Assembly (NCBI GenBank): GCA_963779055.1 | Contig: CAVZWN010000005.1 | Location: 434,001-498,000 of the forward strand | DNA from: Sulfurimicrobium sp963779055 | GTDB taxonomy: Bacteria > Pseudomonadota > Gammaproteobacteria > Burkholderiales > Sulfuricellaceae | Direction of reading: 5' to 3' | DNA: 64,000 nucleotides | Shown here: positions 9,888-19,468 of the stretch, one piece after another | Numbering within the stretch: position 1 is the stretch's first letter | How the letters are laid out: each line of letters starts with the position of its first letter | Notes under the pieces: generated by a model | What the model was told of the DNA's origin: nothing | The model's database searches: none | The model's input: only the letters and a program-made list of their open reading frames with translations | Position numbers and translations under genes: made by a program

Positions 9888-10998
9888 GCTGAAAGTCCTG
9901 ATGACCAGCACCTCCTACCCGGAAAACGCCCAGGACTGGCGGGGTAGATTCATCGCCAATCTGGCGGCGGGGCTGGCGCGGCGCGATGACATCAATCTTT
10001 CCCTGTGGGCGCCGCCCGGAGAATTGCCTCCTCAGGTTACCAGCACCACAACGACAGAAGAAGGCGCCTGGCTGCAACAACTCTCGCGGACTGGCGGCAT
10101 CGCCCACCTGCTGCGTCAGCACAAAGCAAGCGCCGTCATTTCGGCGACCGGGTTACTGGTACGGCTGTACAAGGCCTATCGACGCACTCCCATCGATGTG
10201 GCGCATATCAACTGGCTGCAAAATGCCCTGCCGCTGTGGGGCACGAAAACACCCGCCGTTATCAGCGTGCTTGGCAGCGACTTCGGCCTGCTGCGTCTGC
10301 CCGGCATGCGAGCGCTGCTGCGTGCAGTTTTCAGGCAGCGGCGCGTCATCCTCGCCCCCAACGCCGAATGGATGTGCCCCACGCTGGAAAACGCATTCGG
10401 CGATCTCGCCGAGATCCGCGCCATTCCTTTCGGGGTGGATGCGCCATGGTTCAGGGTACAACGGAAGCCATTCGATGATGGTCAACACCACTGGCTGGCA
10501 GTAACGCGACTGACCAAAAACAAGATCGGCGACCTGTTCACCTGGGGCGAAAGACTATTTGGGCAGCAACGGCATTTACACCTGTTCGGCCCGATGCAGG
10601 AAGAAATGGAACTGCCGGCCTGGGTTAGCTATCATGGCCCGACTCATCCCGCCGAACTACTGGAAAACTGGTTCCCCAAGGCCGCGGGGCTCATTACCCT
10701 GAGCCGCCATGACGAAGGCCGCCCGCAGGTGATGCTGGAGGCCATGGCGGCAGGACTGCCGGTGATCGCCTCCGACCTCTCCGCCCACCGGGACATCGTG
10801 CGGCATCGCGAAACGGGCTGGCTCACGATTTCCCAGGAAAGCTTGCGCGAGGGATTGGGCTGGCTGGAAAACACCGCACAAAACAGGGCAACAGGCGAAG
10901 CTGCGCGCACATGGGTGAAAGAAAACATCGGCACCTGGGATGACTGTGCCGCACGCTATGTAACCGCCTACCGGCAATTGCTTGTAGCACGACCATAA
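9880..10998 (+). CDS. Glycosyltransferase family 4 (GT-B fold)
   Basis: This intact protein of 372 residues has the two-domain GT-B layout. The N-terminal half begins LKVLMTSTSYPE and contains VISVLGSDFGLLR; the C-terminal half has FGVDAPWF, HLFGPMQEEM and the GT4 signature SRHDEGRPQVMLEAMAAGLP (the E-x7-E region). I chose ATG at 9880 because it overlaps the end of the GT2 gene and the protein then starts at the usual Rossmann strand; the longer frame from 9820 only adds the overlap. It probably adds a sugar during glycan assembly. A 96-bp piece of its 3' part is duplicated at 11812-11907 on the other side of higBA. Confidence 0.88.
   Translation: MNKLKVLMTSTSYPENAQDWRGRFIANLAAGLARRDDINLSLWAPPGELPPQVTSTTTTEEGAWLQQLSRTGGIAHLLRQHKASAVISATGLLVRLYKAYRRTPIDVAHINWLQNALPLWGTKTPAVISVLGSDFGLLRLPGMRALLRAVFRQRRVILAPNAEWMCPTLENAFGDLAEIRAIPFGVDAPWFRVQRKPFDDGQHHWLAVTRLTKNKIGDLFTWGERLFGQQRHLHLFGPMQEEMELPAWVSYHGPTHPAELLENWFPKAAGLITLSRHDEGRPQVMLEAMAAGLPVIASDLSAHRDIVRHRETGWLTISQESLREGLGWLENTAQNRATGEAARTWVKENIGTWDDCAARYVTAYRQLLVARP
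10764..10859 (+). repeat. Direct repeat, copy 1 (within GT4 gene)
   Basis: This segment of the GT4 gene recurs at 11812-11907 in the same orientation. The two copies are the same length (96 bp) and differ at five positions by my count, all transitions. Together they bracket the higBA module. Confidence 0.9.
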
Positions 10999-11034
10999 AA
11001 AAACACCCAGCAACCGCTGGCTTGTTAATGATAG

Positions 11035-11062
11035 TTGACATGTCCCACCGTGGGATTACAAT
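11035..11062 (+). promoter_or_regulatory. higBA promoter with internal operator palindrome
   Basis: A consensus -35 box TTGACA (11035-11040) and a -10 box TACAAT (11057-11062) are separated by 16 bases. The spacer holds a perfect inverted repeat, TCCCAC-C-GTGGGA (11043-11055), where the HigA antitoxin would block RNA polymerase. The ATG of higB follows seven bases after the -10 box, so the transcript would be leaderless or nearly so. Confidence 0.8.
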
Positions 11063-11068
11063 CACGTC

Positions 11069-11374
11069 ATGAAAATCGTTGCCGTAAGGATTCTTCGAGA
11101 TTTTTGGAACAAGTACCCGGATTCTGAGCAACCGCTCAAGGCATGGGTGGATGAAGTCAGAAATACGGCTTGGAAGCAACCTGCGGACGTCAAGGCGCGA
11201 TACGGAAATGCCAGTATTCTGAGAAACAGGCGAGTTGTGTTTAACGTCAAAGGCAACGATTACCGGCTCGTTACGTCGGTGGCGTATCGGTTCCAAGCGG
11301 TGTATGTCAAATTCATCGGCACGCACAAGCAGTACGATGCCATCGATGCCGAAACAATTGAACTGGAGAATTAA
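11069..11374 (+). CDS. higB: HigB-type mRNA interferase toxin
   Basis: This 101-residue protein matches the HigB branch of the RelE/ParE superfamily, which cleaves mRNA, usually on the ribosome. Supporting features are the start MKIVAVRILRDFW, the central DVKARYGNASILRNRRVVFN segment, and the C-terminal VYVKFIGTHKQYDAID with its His and Tyr. The toxin gene comes first, as is typical for hig modules, and is one base from higA. It appears intact although many neighbouring glycan genes are broken. Confidence 0.9.
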   Translation: MKIVAVRILRDFWNKYPDSEQPLKAWVDEVRNTAWKQPADVKARYGNASILRNRRVVFNVKGNDYRLVTSVAYRFQAVYVKFIGTHKQYDAIDAETIELEN

Positions 11375-11375
11375 C

Positions 11376-11756
11376 ATGGAAATCAGACCCATTCACTCCG
11401 AAGCAGAGCACAAGTTGGCACTACGCGAGCTATCCGCCTATTTCGACAATGAGCCGGAGCCCGGAACGCCGGATGGTGACCGTTTTGAAATATTGCTTAC
11501 GTTGGTCGAAGCATATGAGACAGCACACTTCCCAATTGATTTGCCGGACCCCGTGGAAGCCATACGATTCCGGATGGAGCAATCCGGCTTGACCGCAAAG
11601 GATCTCGTTCCCGCGATTGGCAAGGTCAATCGTGTCTACGAGATTTTGAACGGGAAGCGACAATTGACGTTGACCATGATTTGGAAGCTGCATCGGTTAT
11701 TCGGCATCCCGACAGATAGCCTGGTACGTCCACCAAAGCATCTGTCGACCGTTTAG
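11376..11756 (+). CDS. higA: HigA-type antitoxin, HTH transcriptional regulator
   Basis: This 126-residue protein should neutralise HigB and repress the operon. The N-terminal half (ELSAYFDNEPEPGTPDGDRFE, LTLVEAYE) is the family's helical toxin-binding part. The C-terminal half is a Cro/CI-like helix-turn-helix (MEQSGLTAKDLVPAIGKVNR, VYEILNGKRQLTLTMIWKL). I chose the ATG at 11376, one base after the higB stop; the open frame extends upstream only inside higB. Its likely binding site is the palindrome in the promoter at 11043-11055. Confidence 0.9.
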   Translation: MEIRPIHSEAEHKLALRELSAYFDNEPEPGTPDGDRFEILLTLVEAYETAHFPIDLPDPVEAIRFRMEQSGLTAKDLVPAIGKVNRVYEILNGKRQLTLTMIWKLHRLFGIPTDSLVRPPKHLSTV

Positions 11757-11811
11757 GCACCGCTTAAAAAACCCGCCCTATCTCGCACAGTATGGAAAGC
11801 GGCGCGCCAGC

Positions 11812-11907
11812 GATCGCTTCCGACCTCTCCGCCCACCGGGACATCGTGCGGCATCGCGAAACAGGCTGACTCACGATTTCCCAAGAAAGCCTGCGCGAGG
11901 GATTGGG
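11812..11907 (+). repeat. Direct repeat, copy 2: displaced fragment of the GT4 gene
   Basis: This is a 96-bp copy of the segment at 10764-10859, in the same orientation and about 1,048 bases away. One substitution creates a stop codon (TGG to TGA in the GT4 frame), so it is non-coding debris. It lies in the 199-bp gap between higA and hicA. Confidence 0.9.
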
Positions 11908-11920
11908 AATTGAATTCCAG

Positions 11921-11955
11921 TTGACCTTTTATTGTCAGTGTGCACAATACACACT
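11921..11955 (+). promoter_or_regulatory. hicAB promoter and operator
   Basis: A -35-like TTGACC (11921-11926) is followed after 16 bases by CACAAT (11943-11948). A six-base inverted repeat, AGTGTG (11937-11942) and CACACT (11950-11955), straddles the -10 region and ends directly at the hicA ATG. It is a likely binding site for the DNA-binding tail of HicB. Function is inferred from position. Confidence 0.6.
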
Positions 11956-12138
11956 ATGAATAGCGCGGACATTATCAAGCAACTCGAAAAAGCAGGCTGG
12001 GTGCTGCGCAGCGTGAAAGGTTCGCACCATATTTACACGCATCCTGAACATGGCGGCCATATCAGCGTGCCGCACCCGAAGCGGGATATGGGCATCGGTT
12101 TGGTGCATAAACTGCTAAAACAAGCCAGGCTGAAATAA
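11956..12138 (+). CDS. hicA: HicA mRNA interferase toxin
   Basis: This 60-residue protein has the double-stranded-RNA-binding-like fold of HicA toxins, which cleave mRNA. The signature is DIIKQLEKAGWVLRSVKGSHHIYTH, with the catalytic His in GSHHIY, followed by HGGHISVPHPKRDMGIGLV. I chose the ATG at 11956 because it gives the standard length and follows the palindrome; a GTG upstream would add eight residues. hicB follows after 12 bases. Confidence 0.93.
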   Translation: MNSADIIKQLEKAGWVLRSVKGSHHIYTHPEHGGHISVPHPKRDMGIGLVHKLLKQARLK

Positions 12139-12150
12139 AAGGAGCATAAA

Positions 12151-12540
12151 ATGAGGTATCCGATTGCAATTGAACCAGGCGACGAGCACCACGCTTATGG
12201 AGTAGTTGTTCCCGACCTGCCGGGCTGCTTTTCTGCTGGCGATACACTGGACGAAGCAATAGACAACGCCAAGGAGGCGATTGATCTGTGGCTGGAAACT
12301 GTCATTGATGATGGCGGAGCGGTCCCGGAGCCACTCACCATTACAGCGCATCAGGCTAATCCCGATTTCTCAGGCTGGGTGTGGGCTGTCGTAACTGTCG
12401 ATCTGGCGGAATTATCCGACAAGGTGGATCGTGTGAACATCACGCTTCCCGCACGTGTTTTGCGCAGGATTGATGCAGCGGCACGCGCTGCGGGCGAGTC
12501 CCGTTCAGGTTTCATCGCGCATCTGGCGCTACGGGCGTAG
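12151..12540 (+). CDS. hicB: HicB antitoxin with C-terminal ribbon-helix-helix domain
   Basis: This 129-residue antitoxin starts with the degenerate RNase H-like HicB domain (YGVVVPDLPGCFSAGDTLDEA, then NAKEAIDLWLE). It ends with a CopG/Arc-type DNA-binding segment (DRVNITLPARVLRRIDAAA, ESRSGFIAHLAL). It would bind HicA and repress the operon. An AGGAG ribosome-binding site lies eight bases before the ATG. Confidence 0.93.
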   Translation: MRYPIAIEPGDEHHAYGVVVPDLPGCFSAGDTLDEAIDNAKEAIDLWLETVIDDGGAVPEPLTITAHQANPDFSGWVWAVVTVDLAELSDKVDRVNITLPARVLRRIDAAARAAGESRSGFIAHLALRA

Positions 12541-12587
12541 TTAAAACCAGCAAATATTGCATCGAAAATGCCACAGGAACGATAACC

Positions 12588-13448
12588 ATGAGCCGTGAAG
12601 GCATTCTGCTGGTCGGTGGCGCCGGTTTTATTGGCAGCGCGCTGGCTCAACGCCTGGGCCACGAGGGCCACGATATACACATGCTCGGCCGCCATGATGC
12701 CGACAGGCTGGATCAGCTTCTGCCTCGATACCACACACTGGTTCACCTGGCCTCGGCCACCACACCCGGCAGCTCTGCCCACACGCCTTCGGATGAACTC
12801 GAAAACCTGAGGCCCATGCTCAGTCTGCTTGACCGGCTCCACAACCAGAAAGACATCCACCTGATTTTTGTATCCTCCGGCGGAACGGTGTACGGCAACC
12901 CCGCCCATATCCCGGTGGATGAGGATATGCCATTTTCCCCGCTTTCCTACCATGGAGCCGGAAAAGTAGCACTGGAGGCTTTCCTTCAGGCATTTCGTGC
13001 AGCAGGCAACCCTGTCACCATCCTGCGCCCATCCAATGCCTATGGGCCGGGACAAAACATGAAACGGGGCTTTGGGTTCATCCGCACCGTACTGGAGCAC
13101 GCCCGGAACGGCTTGCCTCTGGAAATATGGGGTGACGGAGAAGCCATCCGGGATTTTGTTTATATCGAGGACGTGGCCGAGGCGATTGCACTCGCCATCG
13201 CCAGCCCGTCAGATAACGGCACCTACAACGTCGGCTCTGGTAAGCGCCATACCCTGAACGAGGTTCTTGCTTTAGCGAAGCGAATCACCGGAACGGAAAT
13301 TCAAGCTCTTTACAAACCCTCGCGAACGGGTGATGTGCGCGGAATCGTACTTGATGTTTCACGCATTCACGCAGCACTCGGATGGCAACCACGTATTGGA
13401 CTGGAGGAAGGGCTCCGGCGCACCTGGTTATGGCTACAGCAGACATGA
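12588..13448 (+). CDS. NAD-dependent nucleotide-sugar epimerase/dehydratase (SDR family)
   Basis: This 286-residue extended short-chain dehydrogenase/reductase resembles GalE-type UDP-sugar 4-epimerases. The NAD-binding motif GGAGFIGSAL is at residues 9-18, the catalytic Ser lies in VSSGGTVYG, and the Tyr/Lys pair is SYHGAGK. RPSNAYGPGQ and the late WGDGEAIRDFVYIEDVAEA block are typical of the family. It probably makes a sugar donor for the surrounding glycosyltransferases. Its stop overlaps the next start (ATGA). The exact sugar cannot be told. Confidence 0.87.
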   Translation: MSREGILLVGGAGFIGSALAQRLGHEGHDIHMLGRHDADRLDQLLPRYHTLVHLASATTPGSSAHTPSDELENLRPMLSLLDRLHNQKDIHLIFVSSGGTVYGNPAHIPVDEDMPFSPLSYHGAGKVALEAFLQAFRAAGNPVTILRPSNAYGPGQNMKRGFGFIRTVLEHARNGLPLEIWGDGEAIRDFVYIEDVAEAIALAIASPSDNGTYNVGSGKRHTLNEVLALAKRITGTEIQALYKPSRTGDVRGIVLDVSRIHAALGWQPRIGLEEGLRRTWLWLQQT

Positions 13449-14470
13449 CAGACAAACACCCCTTCGTTTCAGTATGCATCGCCAACTATAACGGCATGGA
13501 CATTATTGATGCCTGCATCACATCGGTAATGGCTCAGGACTGCAATTTTCCGGTTGAAATCATTATTCATGACGATGCGTCAACCGATGGTTCGCGCGGC
13601 CCATATCCGCGAACATTATCCAGAAATCACTCTGATCGAAAGTACGGAAAATGTAGGCTTCTGCATCGCAAACAACCGCATGGTGGACTGTCGCACAGGG
13701 TGAATTCATGCTGCTACTCAACAACGATGCCGAACTTTATCCCGGATGCCTTGAGTACTCTACATATCGAGGCCATGCAGATTGGGCACTCCGCCATCCT
13801 CGGCCTTCCCCAGTACGATGCCGCCACAGGGGAACTGATCGATATCGGCTGCCTGCTCGACCCTTTTCTCAACCCTGTTCCAAACCTCGACCCGAACCGA
13901 AATGAAGTGGGCATGGTCATTGGTGCCTGTATCTGGCTACCAAAGCATTTATGGCATGAGCTGGGGGGCTTTCCGGAATGGTTCGGATCAATTGCCGAGG
14001 ACATGTACTTGTGTTGCCGGGCACGGCTTGCAGGTTACCCCGTTCGGGCATTATCAAAGTCTGGTTACCGTCATTGGCAAGGGAAAAGCTTTGGGGGCAA
14101 CAAGATTACAGACAATCGCCTTTCCACAACTTTCCGGCGACGGGCGCTTTCAGAACGCAACAAGAGTTTTACAATGATAGTTTGTCTTCCGACGTATTTG
14201 CTGTTACTCACTTTGCCAATTCATTTATTCGCAATGGCAGCGGAGGGCATCTTGCTATCACTCGCCAAACGCGACTTGAGAATTTGGCGAGATATTTACG
14301 GGGCCTGTTTTTCCTCACTCTGGAGCAAGAAGGAACACCTTGCTCTCATTCGCGCCTCAGTCCAGGCAACGCGTCGAATTACTTATACCCAGTGGCTGGC
14401 AGTTTTTACTGCCATTCCGCACAAACTGCGGTTATTGCTGCGCCATGGGCTCCCAAACGTAAAAGTGTGA
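13445..14470 (+). pseudogene. Glycosyltransferase family 2 (rhamnosyltransferase-like), multiply frameshifted
   Basis: The gene begins at the ATG overlapping the epimerase stop. Its N-terminus is a GT2 domain (FVSVCIANYNGMDIID, VEIIIHDDASTDGS). Frames then change at about 13595, 13695 and 13750: one frame gives HIREHYPEITLIESTENVGFCIANN, the next FMLLLNNDAELYP, and the third a long intact C-terminal half (VIGACIWLPKHLWHELGGF, SIAEDMYLCCRARLAGYPV) with membrane helices near the end. Three shifts in about 150 bases argue for real decay or a locally bad assembly. Confidence 0.8.
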
Positions 14471-14475
14471 GTGCG

Positions 14476-15489
14476 CTATCGCGAAAGGGAGAGTATTTTC
14501 CTGGCGACGCCTCTGATCCTGGGATGTCTCTTGACCCAAACGCGCACTTTTCCAAGAAAAATCGAATAGTGATAGCTTGCGATTAATCGCAAGTCCCCAA
14601 GAATAGTCCGTCTGCGGCCTGCAAACAGTGAAGGCAAAACAGTATCCTCAAATTTCTCAAGCTTGGATATCCCGTTTTTTGCCCGAAATGTGGCCTCCAA
14701 GAATTGACGCTGGTATTTTCGATCTGGCTCAAGATGGCATCCTTCCGCCCACTCATTCCAGGCATTGATGAAGACAACGAAACGTTCTTTATCAGGGAAA
14801 TTCTCGACTGTTTTTCTGATGGATTCAGAAAGCCAGTACTCGTAATTTCTTGGTGTCCCATTGAGGACAACCAGTGCCCGGTTTCCAGTGCGGGCCGTAT
14901 TATCCCAGCACGGAAACACGCTTCTGAAAACGTTTCTGCTACTGTAAGACCGGTTTAAGTACGCTTGAGCCACAGAATGGAATTCCATAACATTGCCCCG
15001 GAAAGGCTCACGAAACTCTATCTGCCCAGTTACGCTGTCGCATTTCAGGTTATGCGGAGGGAACTCCACCCCGCTGTCAAAACCGAACTGAGTGTAGTCC
15101 TCGTTACCGTGGGTAAGCGCCGCGCAAATATGGATTTCCCCAATGCCGGCTGAGCGACAATAATCCCGCCAGACAGCTGCCGTCTTGCGCGCATCAGGTA
15201 AGTGTTGGGGGCGATAGACAATCAGAAAAGGAACACCATCAATCCGGATGTAGCGCGGGTCTGAAAAGAACGGAATCAGGCTCTTGATGAAATTGAGGTC
15301 ATCATCTGGCAGGTAGCGCTGGGCGATGAGTATTTCATGCTCAGCGGCATCCCATCGCCGGGTCCAGTTTTCGTTCGCCCAGCAAAGACAAAAGGGCATG
15401 TCACTTTCCGGGTCAGACAGCATATCGTCAAGGGGCTGATTGAGAATCCGGGTACCAGAAAACCAGTAGTAGTAGGGAAAAATCCTTGC
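14476..15489 (-). pseudogene. WbsX-type glycosyltransferase, N-terminally truncated
   Basis: The frame encodes the C-terminal three quarters of a WbsX-family glycan protein. Signatures are FPYYYWFSGTR, FCLCWANENWTRRWD, RIDGVPFLIVYRP and FINAWNEWAEGCHLEPD. Family members normally start about 90 residues earlier with an AFYLPQFH-type block; here an in-frame stop at 15490-15492 sits just before FPYYYWF and no N-terminal block is found in any frame. The first usable ATG would be at 15423. It converges on the GT2 gene upstream. It is probably inactive. Confidence 0.75.
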
Positions 15490-15556
15490 CTACGGCCAGA
15501 ATTCGGTTCGCCGCCGTCGGACAACATTGAGTCATTCATATTGGATGAATATGACA

Positions 15557-16410
15557 TCAAAGCCTGATGCCGATCCGCTCGAGCAAGCGAGCGAGCCTCT
15601 CCCTACTCCGCAACCCCAAAAAGGAGCGCATAAAGCCATACACCCGACTACCTCTGACCCCGACGCTGAATGATGCCGCAGACGGAGACGGGACCGGTAG
15701 TGACATGAGTTGCAAGCCCTTACCTGGAGCTGCGCGAGGCACAGCCTTGACTACCACCTGGTAAGCCGTGCCGAATCGGTTGGCGCTTAATGCTTGCCGA
15801 GCTTCCGCGGAGAGTTTGCGCCAGCTCTTAGCAAATTCAGTCTGCCCAGGTGCCTTGACCACAAAATCGGCCTCAACAATCTTGAAACCGGCATCGTTGA
15901 AAAGTCGCTGAATATTCTTGATGCAAAAAAAACGGATATGGGTTCTGTCGAGTAGTCCCCAAGGCTGATATTCGAAATCCTCATTCATGAGACAGGCAAT
16001 GACCGCGTTATGCGCCGCATGAGGCAATGAAATGACTACATAGCCATCTTCATCAAGCAAAGGATGCAGTTGTTGCAACGTCGCCCAAGGGTCATAAAGA
16101 TGCTCGAGCACATCAGCAGCAACAATTGCCTGGAATCGGTCATTGCCAGCCAGCTTGGTAGGCCACTCAGCATCATTCAGATTGCACGCATGAACGTTCT
16201 CACAAAACGGAGACCACGATCTCGATAGCTTTCGGATCCAGTTCGAGCGCTGTGATACGACAGTCATTCTCCTTCATCAATCGCGTGAGTGTGCCTGGCC
16301 CCGAACCCAAGCTCCAGCACTCGCTTGCCAAAACCCACCATACGGACCACCTTTGTAGCGGCTGAATTTGGACTAGCTTTATATTCATACTTATGACGTT
16401 GCTTCTTCAT
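15557..16410 (-). pseudogene. SAM-dependent methyltransferase, frameshifted near its 5' end
   Basis: Joined across frames this is a class I methyltransferase of about 285 residues. The likely start is the ATG at 16408-16410 (MKKQRHKYEYKASPNSAATK). The frame breaks before the SAM motif, which is in a second frame (ELGSGPGTLTRLMKENDCR, ITALELDPKAIE), and again near 16215. The long third frame carries AIVAADVLEHLYDPWATLQ, DEDGYVVISLPHAAHNAV and LLDRTHIRFFC, typical of methyltransferases in O-antigen loci. It may have methylated a glycan end. Confidence 0.78.
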
Positions 16411-16464
16411 CTGTTGGCCTGCCGTACAGTCAATATCATTTTCACCATGGGTTTTCCGATCTAT

Positions 16465-17620
16465 TTATGCGCACCTTATTCGCCTATTGATTCGTTGACC
16501 AAGTCTAATACCGGGCACTTCAACAAGTCGATAGGTTACCTCGGCCAGAACCAGCAACGGCACCAAAACAAGCCCGGCGCAAATAAAAAAAGCATAGGCA
16601 CCAAGAGTGGGAGACAGCGCGACATAACTGGTCTGTATTGGCCCCTTGAGTAGAATAATGACTACTGGGTGGAGAAGGTACACGCTGTAGCTCCGTTCGC
16701 CAACATACTCAAATACCCTGTTGGCGATCCAGAGACTCGGTCGGGTGCTTTGCCAAACACACAGAGCAGCGAATCCGACCCCCCAGAGGATGAGGTCAGC
16801 TGTCAATATCATCTTCAGCGGTTTGCCGACCCCCGTAAATAATAGAACGCTCAGCAAAGCCAGCGTCGCAACCGGGAGGCCCCAACGTGTCAGAGGCGAA
16901 GTCTGTCAATGGAGCGGGCGACGCGGAACGCATACATCCCAAAGGTAAAAAAACATAGGTTCGCCGCAAACGAGAAATAGGCCCAGTTGTATTTATAGAG
17001 CGTCACGGTGTAATGGTAGTGCTCATGTAGGCTGGTACGTGCGGCGTATGTGACGAGGATACTGAGCAAGACCAGGAGAAGGGTAGAGGAGCGGGTACGG
17101 ATTGTCAGCAGCAACACGGGCAGGATGACATAAAACAGCATTTCCACGCCTATGGTCCAGCCTGCCCACACTATTCCTGTCCAGGGTGCGAAACCAAAGG
17201 TGAACGTTAAGTTCAGCAACAGCGTTTGAAAGTCTATCGAAAAGGTTTGCGATTTAATAGCCGGCCAGAGGATCATACCGGCCATGATGCAGTAATAAAG
17301 TGGCGCAATACGAAAAAAACGCTTAACGAAATATTCCGAACCCAGGCCGGGCGATGCATAGTGTGCTCGGTCGAGTGCATCAGTGAAAAAGCGCTGAGTA
17401 CAAAAAAAAGATGCACTCCTTTTCCAAAGTCGGCTGCAATAAAAGAGAAAGAGCGGGGCACGGCGACATCAGCGATATGTACGATGTGAAACAACACAAC
17501 AGCAAGTGCAGCGATGCCTCTTAGTCCATGAATGCCCGGCAACAACCGGCCTTGGGGGATAGTTGCGGAATGGAAGTCAGCCAAGTCCTCGCTTGACGTC
17601 TGTGAGAGTTTAGCTTGCAT
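16465..17620 (-). pseudogene. Acyltransferase 3 (OatA/OafA-like) membrane protein, frameshifted
   Basis: Three consecutive frames together spell an acyltransferase-3 protein of about 385 residues, which O-acetylates surface sugars at the inner membrane. The N-terminal frame has LPGIHGLRGIAALAVVLFH (with the conserved His) and GVHLFFVLSAFSL. A break near 17350 hides the EYFVKRFFRIAPLYY motif, and a break near 16885 separates the last part, which has GERSYSVYLLHPVVI. Around ten membrane helices are evident. The type is clear; function is doubtful because of the breaks. Confidence 0.82.
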
Positions 17621-17643
17621 CTTCTACCCTCGGAGATGGCTTG

Positions 17644-18667
17644 CTAACCAACTTTTGACACAGGTTCCATGTAACGCTGAAAAGGGGCGGTCACACGCCA
17701 TGAAACTGTGGATTTGATCCGGTCAACTTCACTTCCCAACGAATTTACAACCTTATTCAGAGTTTGGATTTGTTGCGTATTCTGTTCGATTGTCAGGAGA
17801 TATTGGTTTATTTGGCTCAGGCATGTCTGATTTTTCTCTACTGCCCGCTCTAATTCGCTAATTAGATTTGGCAGTGCAACCTGAAAACCGGTTATATCAT
17901 GGCTCAATAGTGTATAGGCCATAGATGCCAAATCAAGACCTGGAATAGATGGGGTTGGAACTGCATTCGAGACATTGTGCCGAAGTTTTCTATCCAAAAA
18001 GAGATTGATTTTTTCGTGAGCCATAACCGGGGAAACTGGCCATACAATGGATAAATCATGGGATATGTTGTCCAGCAAATTACCCCAGTTCGTCAGTAAC
18101 TGCTCATAGGTAAAAAATATTCGGGGAATATTACGAGTATATATTTCGGCATCAATAACGTACCGTAACCAGAGAAGGGAGGACTTCCATGGATGTATTG
18201 CGTTCCGCTTCCCGAGGGATAGGGCAACCTCAGAAGGGTCTCGTGTTATAACAATAAAAGCGGGTTGGCATTTGAGTTCTTGCAGAACATCTAACCAGAG
18301 AGGCAGCAGCCTGCAAATACGTGGGTCTTTTACCGCCCACAGAGGGACTCCATCAAAATCCTTTTTCAGGGTAGAAATGAGTTCTTCCCGAAACGACACG
18401 AGATTGCCTCGCTTCCACCATTGACTTGGAAGGGGGAATTCATCGAGCCAGGAAGAACCTAATTCACGAAGGATACGCTCGATTAATGTCAGTGACAACA
18501 CTATGTTCCCAATATCCCTTTGCGTTGATCTTGTCATCAGCAGGAATTAGCGAGTTTCCAAGTGAAACGCCAAGAAGACCTAAGGTGCCACTCAAGGCAG
18601 AGGTGCCGCTGCGATGCATGCCAAGGACGATCAGGCAAGTGGACTTCATGATTTCATGAAATGGCAT
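17644..18667 (-). pseudogene. Sulfotransferase-family protein with coiled-coil tail, one frameshift
   Basis: The start gives CLIVLGMHRSGTSALSG, the PAPS 5'-phosphosulfate-binding loop, and GYWEHSVVTDIN. The frame then shifts by one base at about 18487 (an extra C after DIN) and continues ERILRELGSSWLDE, PLWAVKDPRICRLLPLW (a typical bacterial sulfotransferase block) and FIVITRDPSEVALSL. The end (about residues 265-325) looks like a coiled coil (EQNTQQIQTLNKVVNSLGSE). One base restores about 340 residues. It would sulfate a glycan or related acceptor using PAPS. Confidence 0.8.
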
Positions 18668-18799
18668 GGTGTTTGCAAAATGTCGTATACGTTGTCAATG
18701 TATAGCGATATTTCGTGGGCACAAGCAAAGCCAAGGCGGCGCCGGTGCTGGCGTTGGGTAGTAGAAGGTAAATCAGGGTAGAGCCACGTCATCGCCGCA

Positions 18800-19468
18800 T
18801 TACTCCCCATCCAACACGAATATGCGATTCAAGTATGCAATGTCTGCGGAAGACAACTCATCGGCATAGCTACCGACCCGGCCTCGGCGCACCTTGGGGG
18901 CCCCATTTCGCAAATTCAGCCAGGGATGTGGGAATCCTCCAGAAATCTCAACGGCCTTCATTTGAGTCAAACTGGCTTCCATGCAGACTTTCCGCAACTG
19001 TCCGGGAGCAGCCTTTAACTTGTAGTGATCGAGGATTTCCTGCATAACTCCGGTCAGGTCCCGATGGCAATCTTCGTAATCCACTATGAGTGTGGGAGTG
19101 CAATGGGAAAGAGCCTGCCACATGGATCTGAACCTCGCCAAAACAAGGGCGCCGAAATAATCGTCACGTATAAACTCAGAGAGGGTTCCCGTGTAGCCGA
19201 AAAAATCATCAAATCGCCCAGTCACCTGATGATACAAACTGACTATGAGATCCCGTGGATCACGTCGCAGATAGATGATGCGGTCGACTCCCTTGTAAAG
19301 TTTTTTTCTGTGCTCGAGATCGAAGTCGTGCGCAGGTAAACTACCGTCATTAAACTCAAAGCCATCATGGTGAAACTGGATGGACTCATCCACATCCAGA
19401 CGGTGCAGGACATAACGCACCCAAGTGCGCCCGGATTTTGGATAGGAAATAAAATGTCGTATCGTCAT
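18800..19468 (-). CDS. Sulfotransferase, glycan-modifying type
   Basis: This protein of about 222 residues has the PAPS-binding loop FISYPKSGRTWVRYVLHRL near its start and the 3'-phosphate-binding segment IIYLRRDPRDLIVSLYHQ. I chose the ATG at 19468 because its ATGA overlaps the stop of the upstream fusion gene; another in-frame ATG lies at 19483. The frame is intact, unlike the preceding sulfotransferase. It likely transfers sulfate to a sugar made by this locus. The 132 bases at 18668-18799 between the two sulfotransferases hold nothing recognisable. Confidence 0.83.
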   Translation of the reverse strand: MTIRHFISYPKSGRTWVRYVLHRLDVDESIQFHHDGFEFNDGSLPAHDFDLEHRKKLYKGVDRIIYLRRDPRDLIVSLYHQVTGRFDDFFGYTGTLSEFIRDDYFGALVLARFRSMWQALSHCTPTLIVDYEDCHRDLTGVMQEILDHYKLKAAPGQLRKVCMEASLTQMKAVEISGGFPHPWLNLRNGAPKVRRGRVGSYADELSSADIAYLNRIFVLDGE

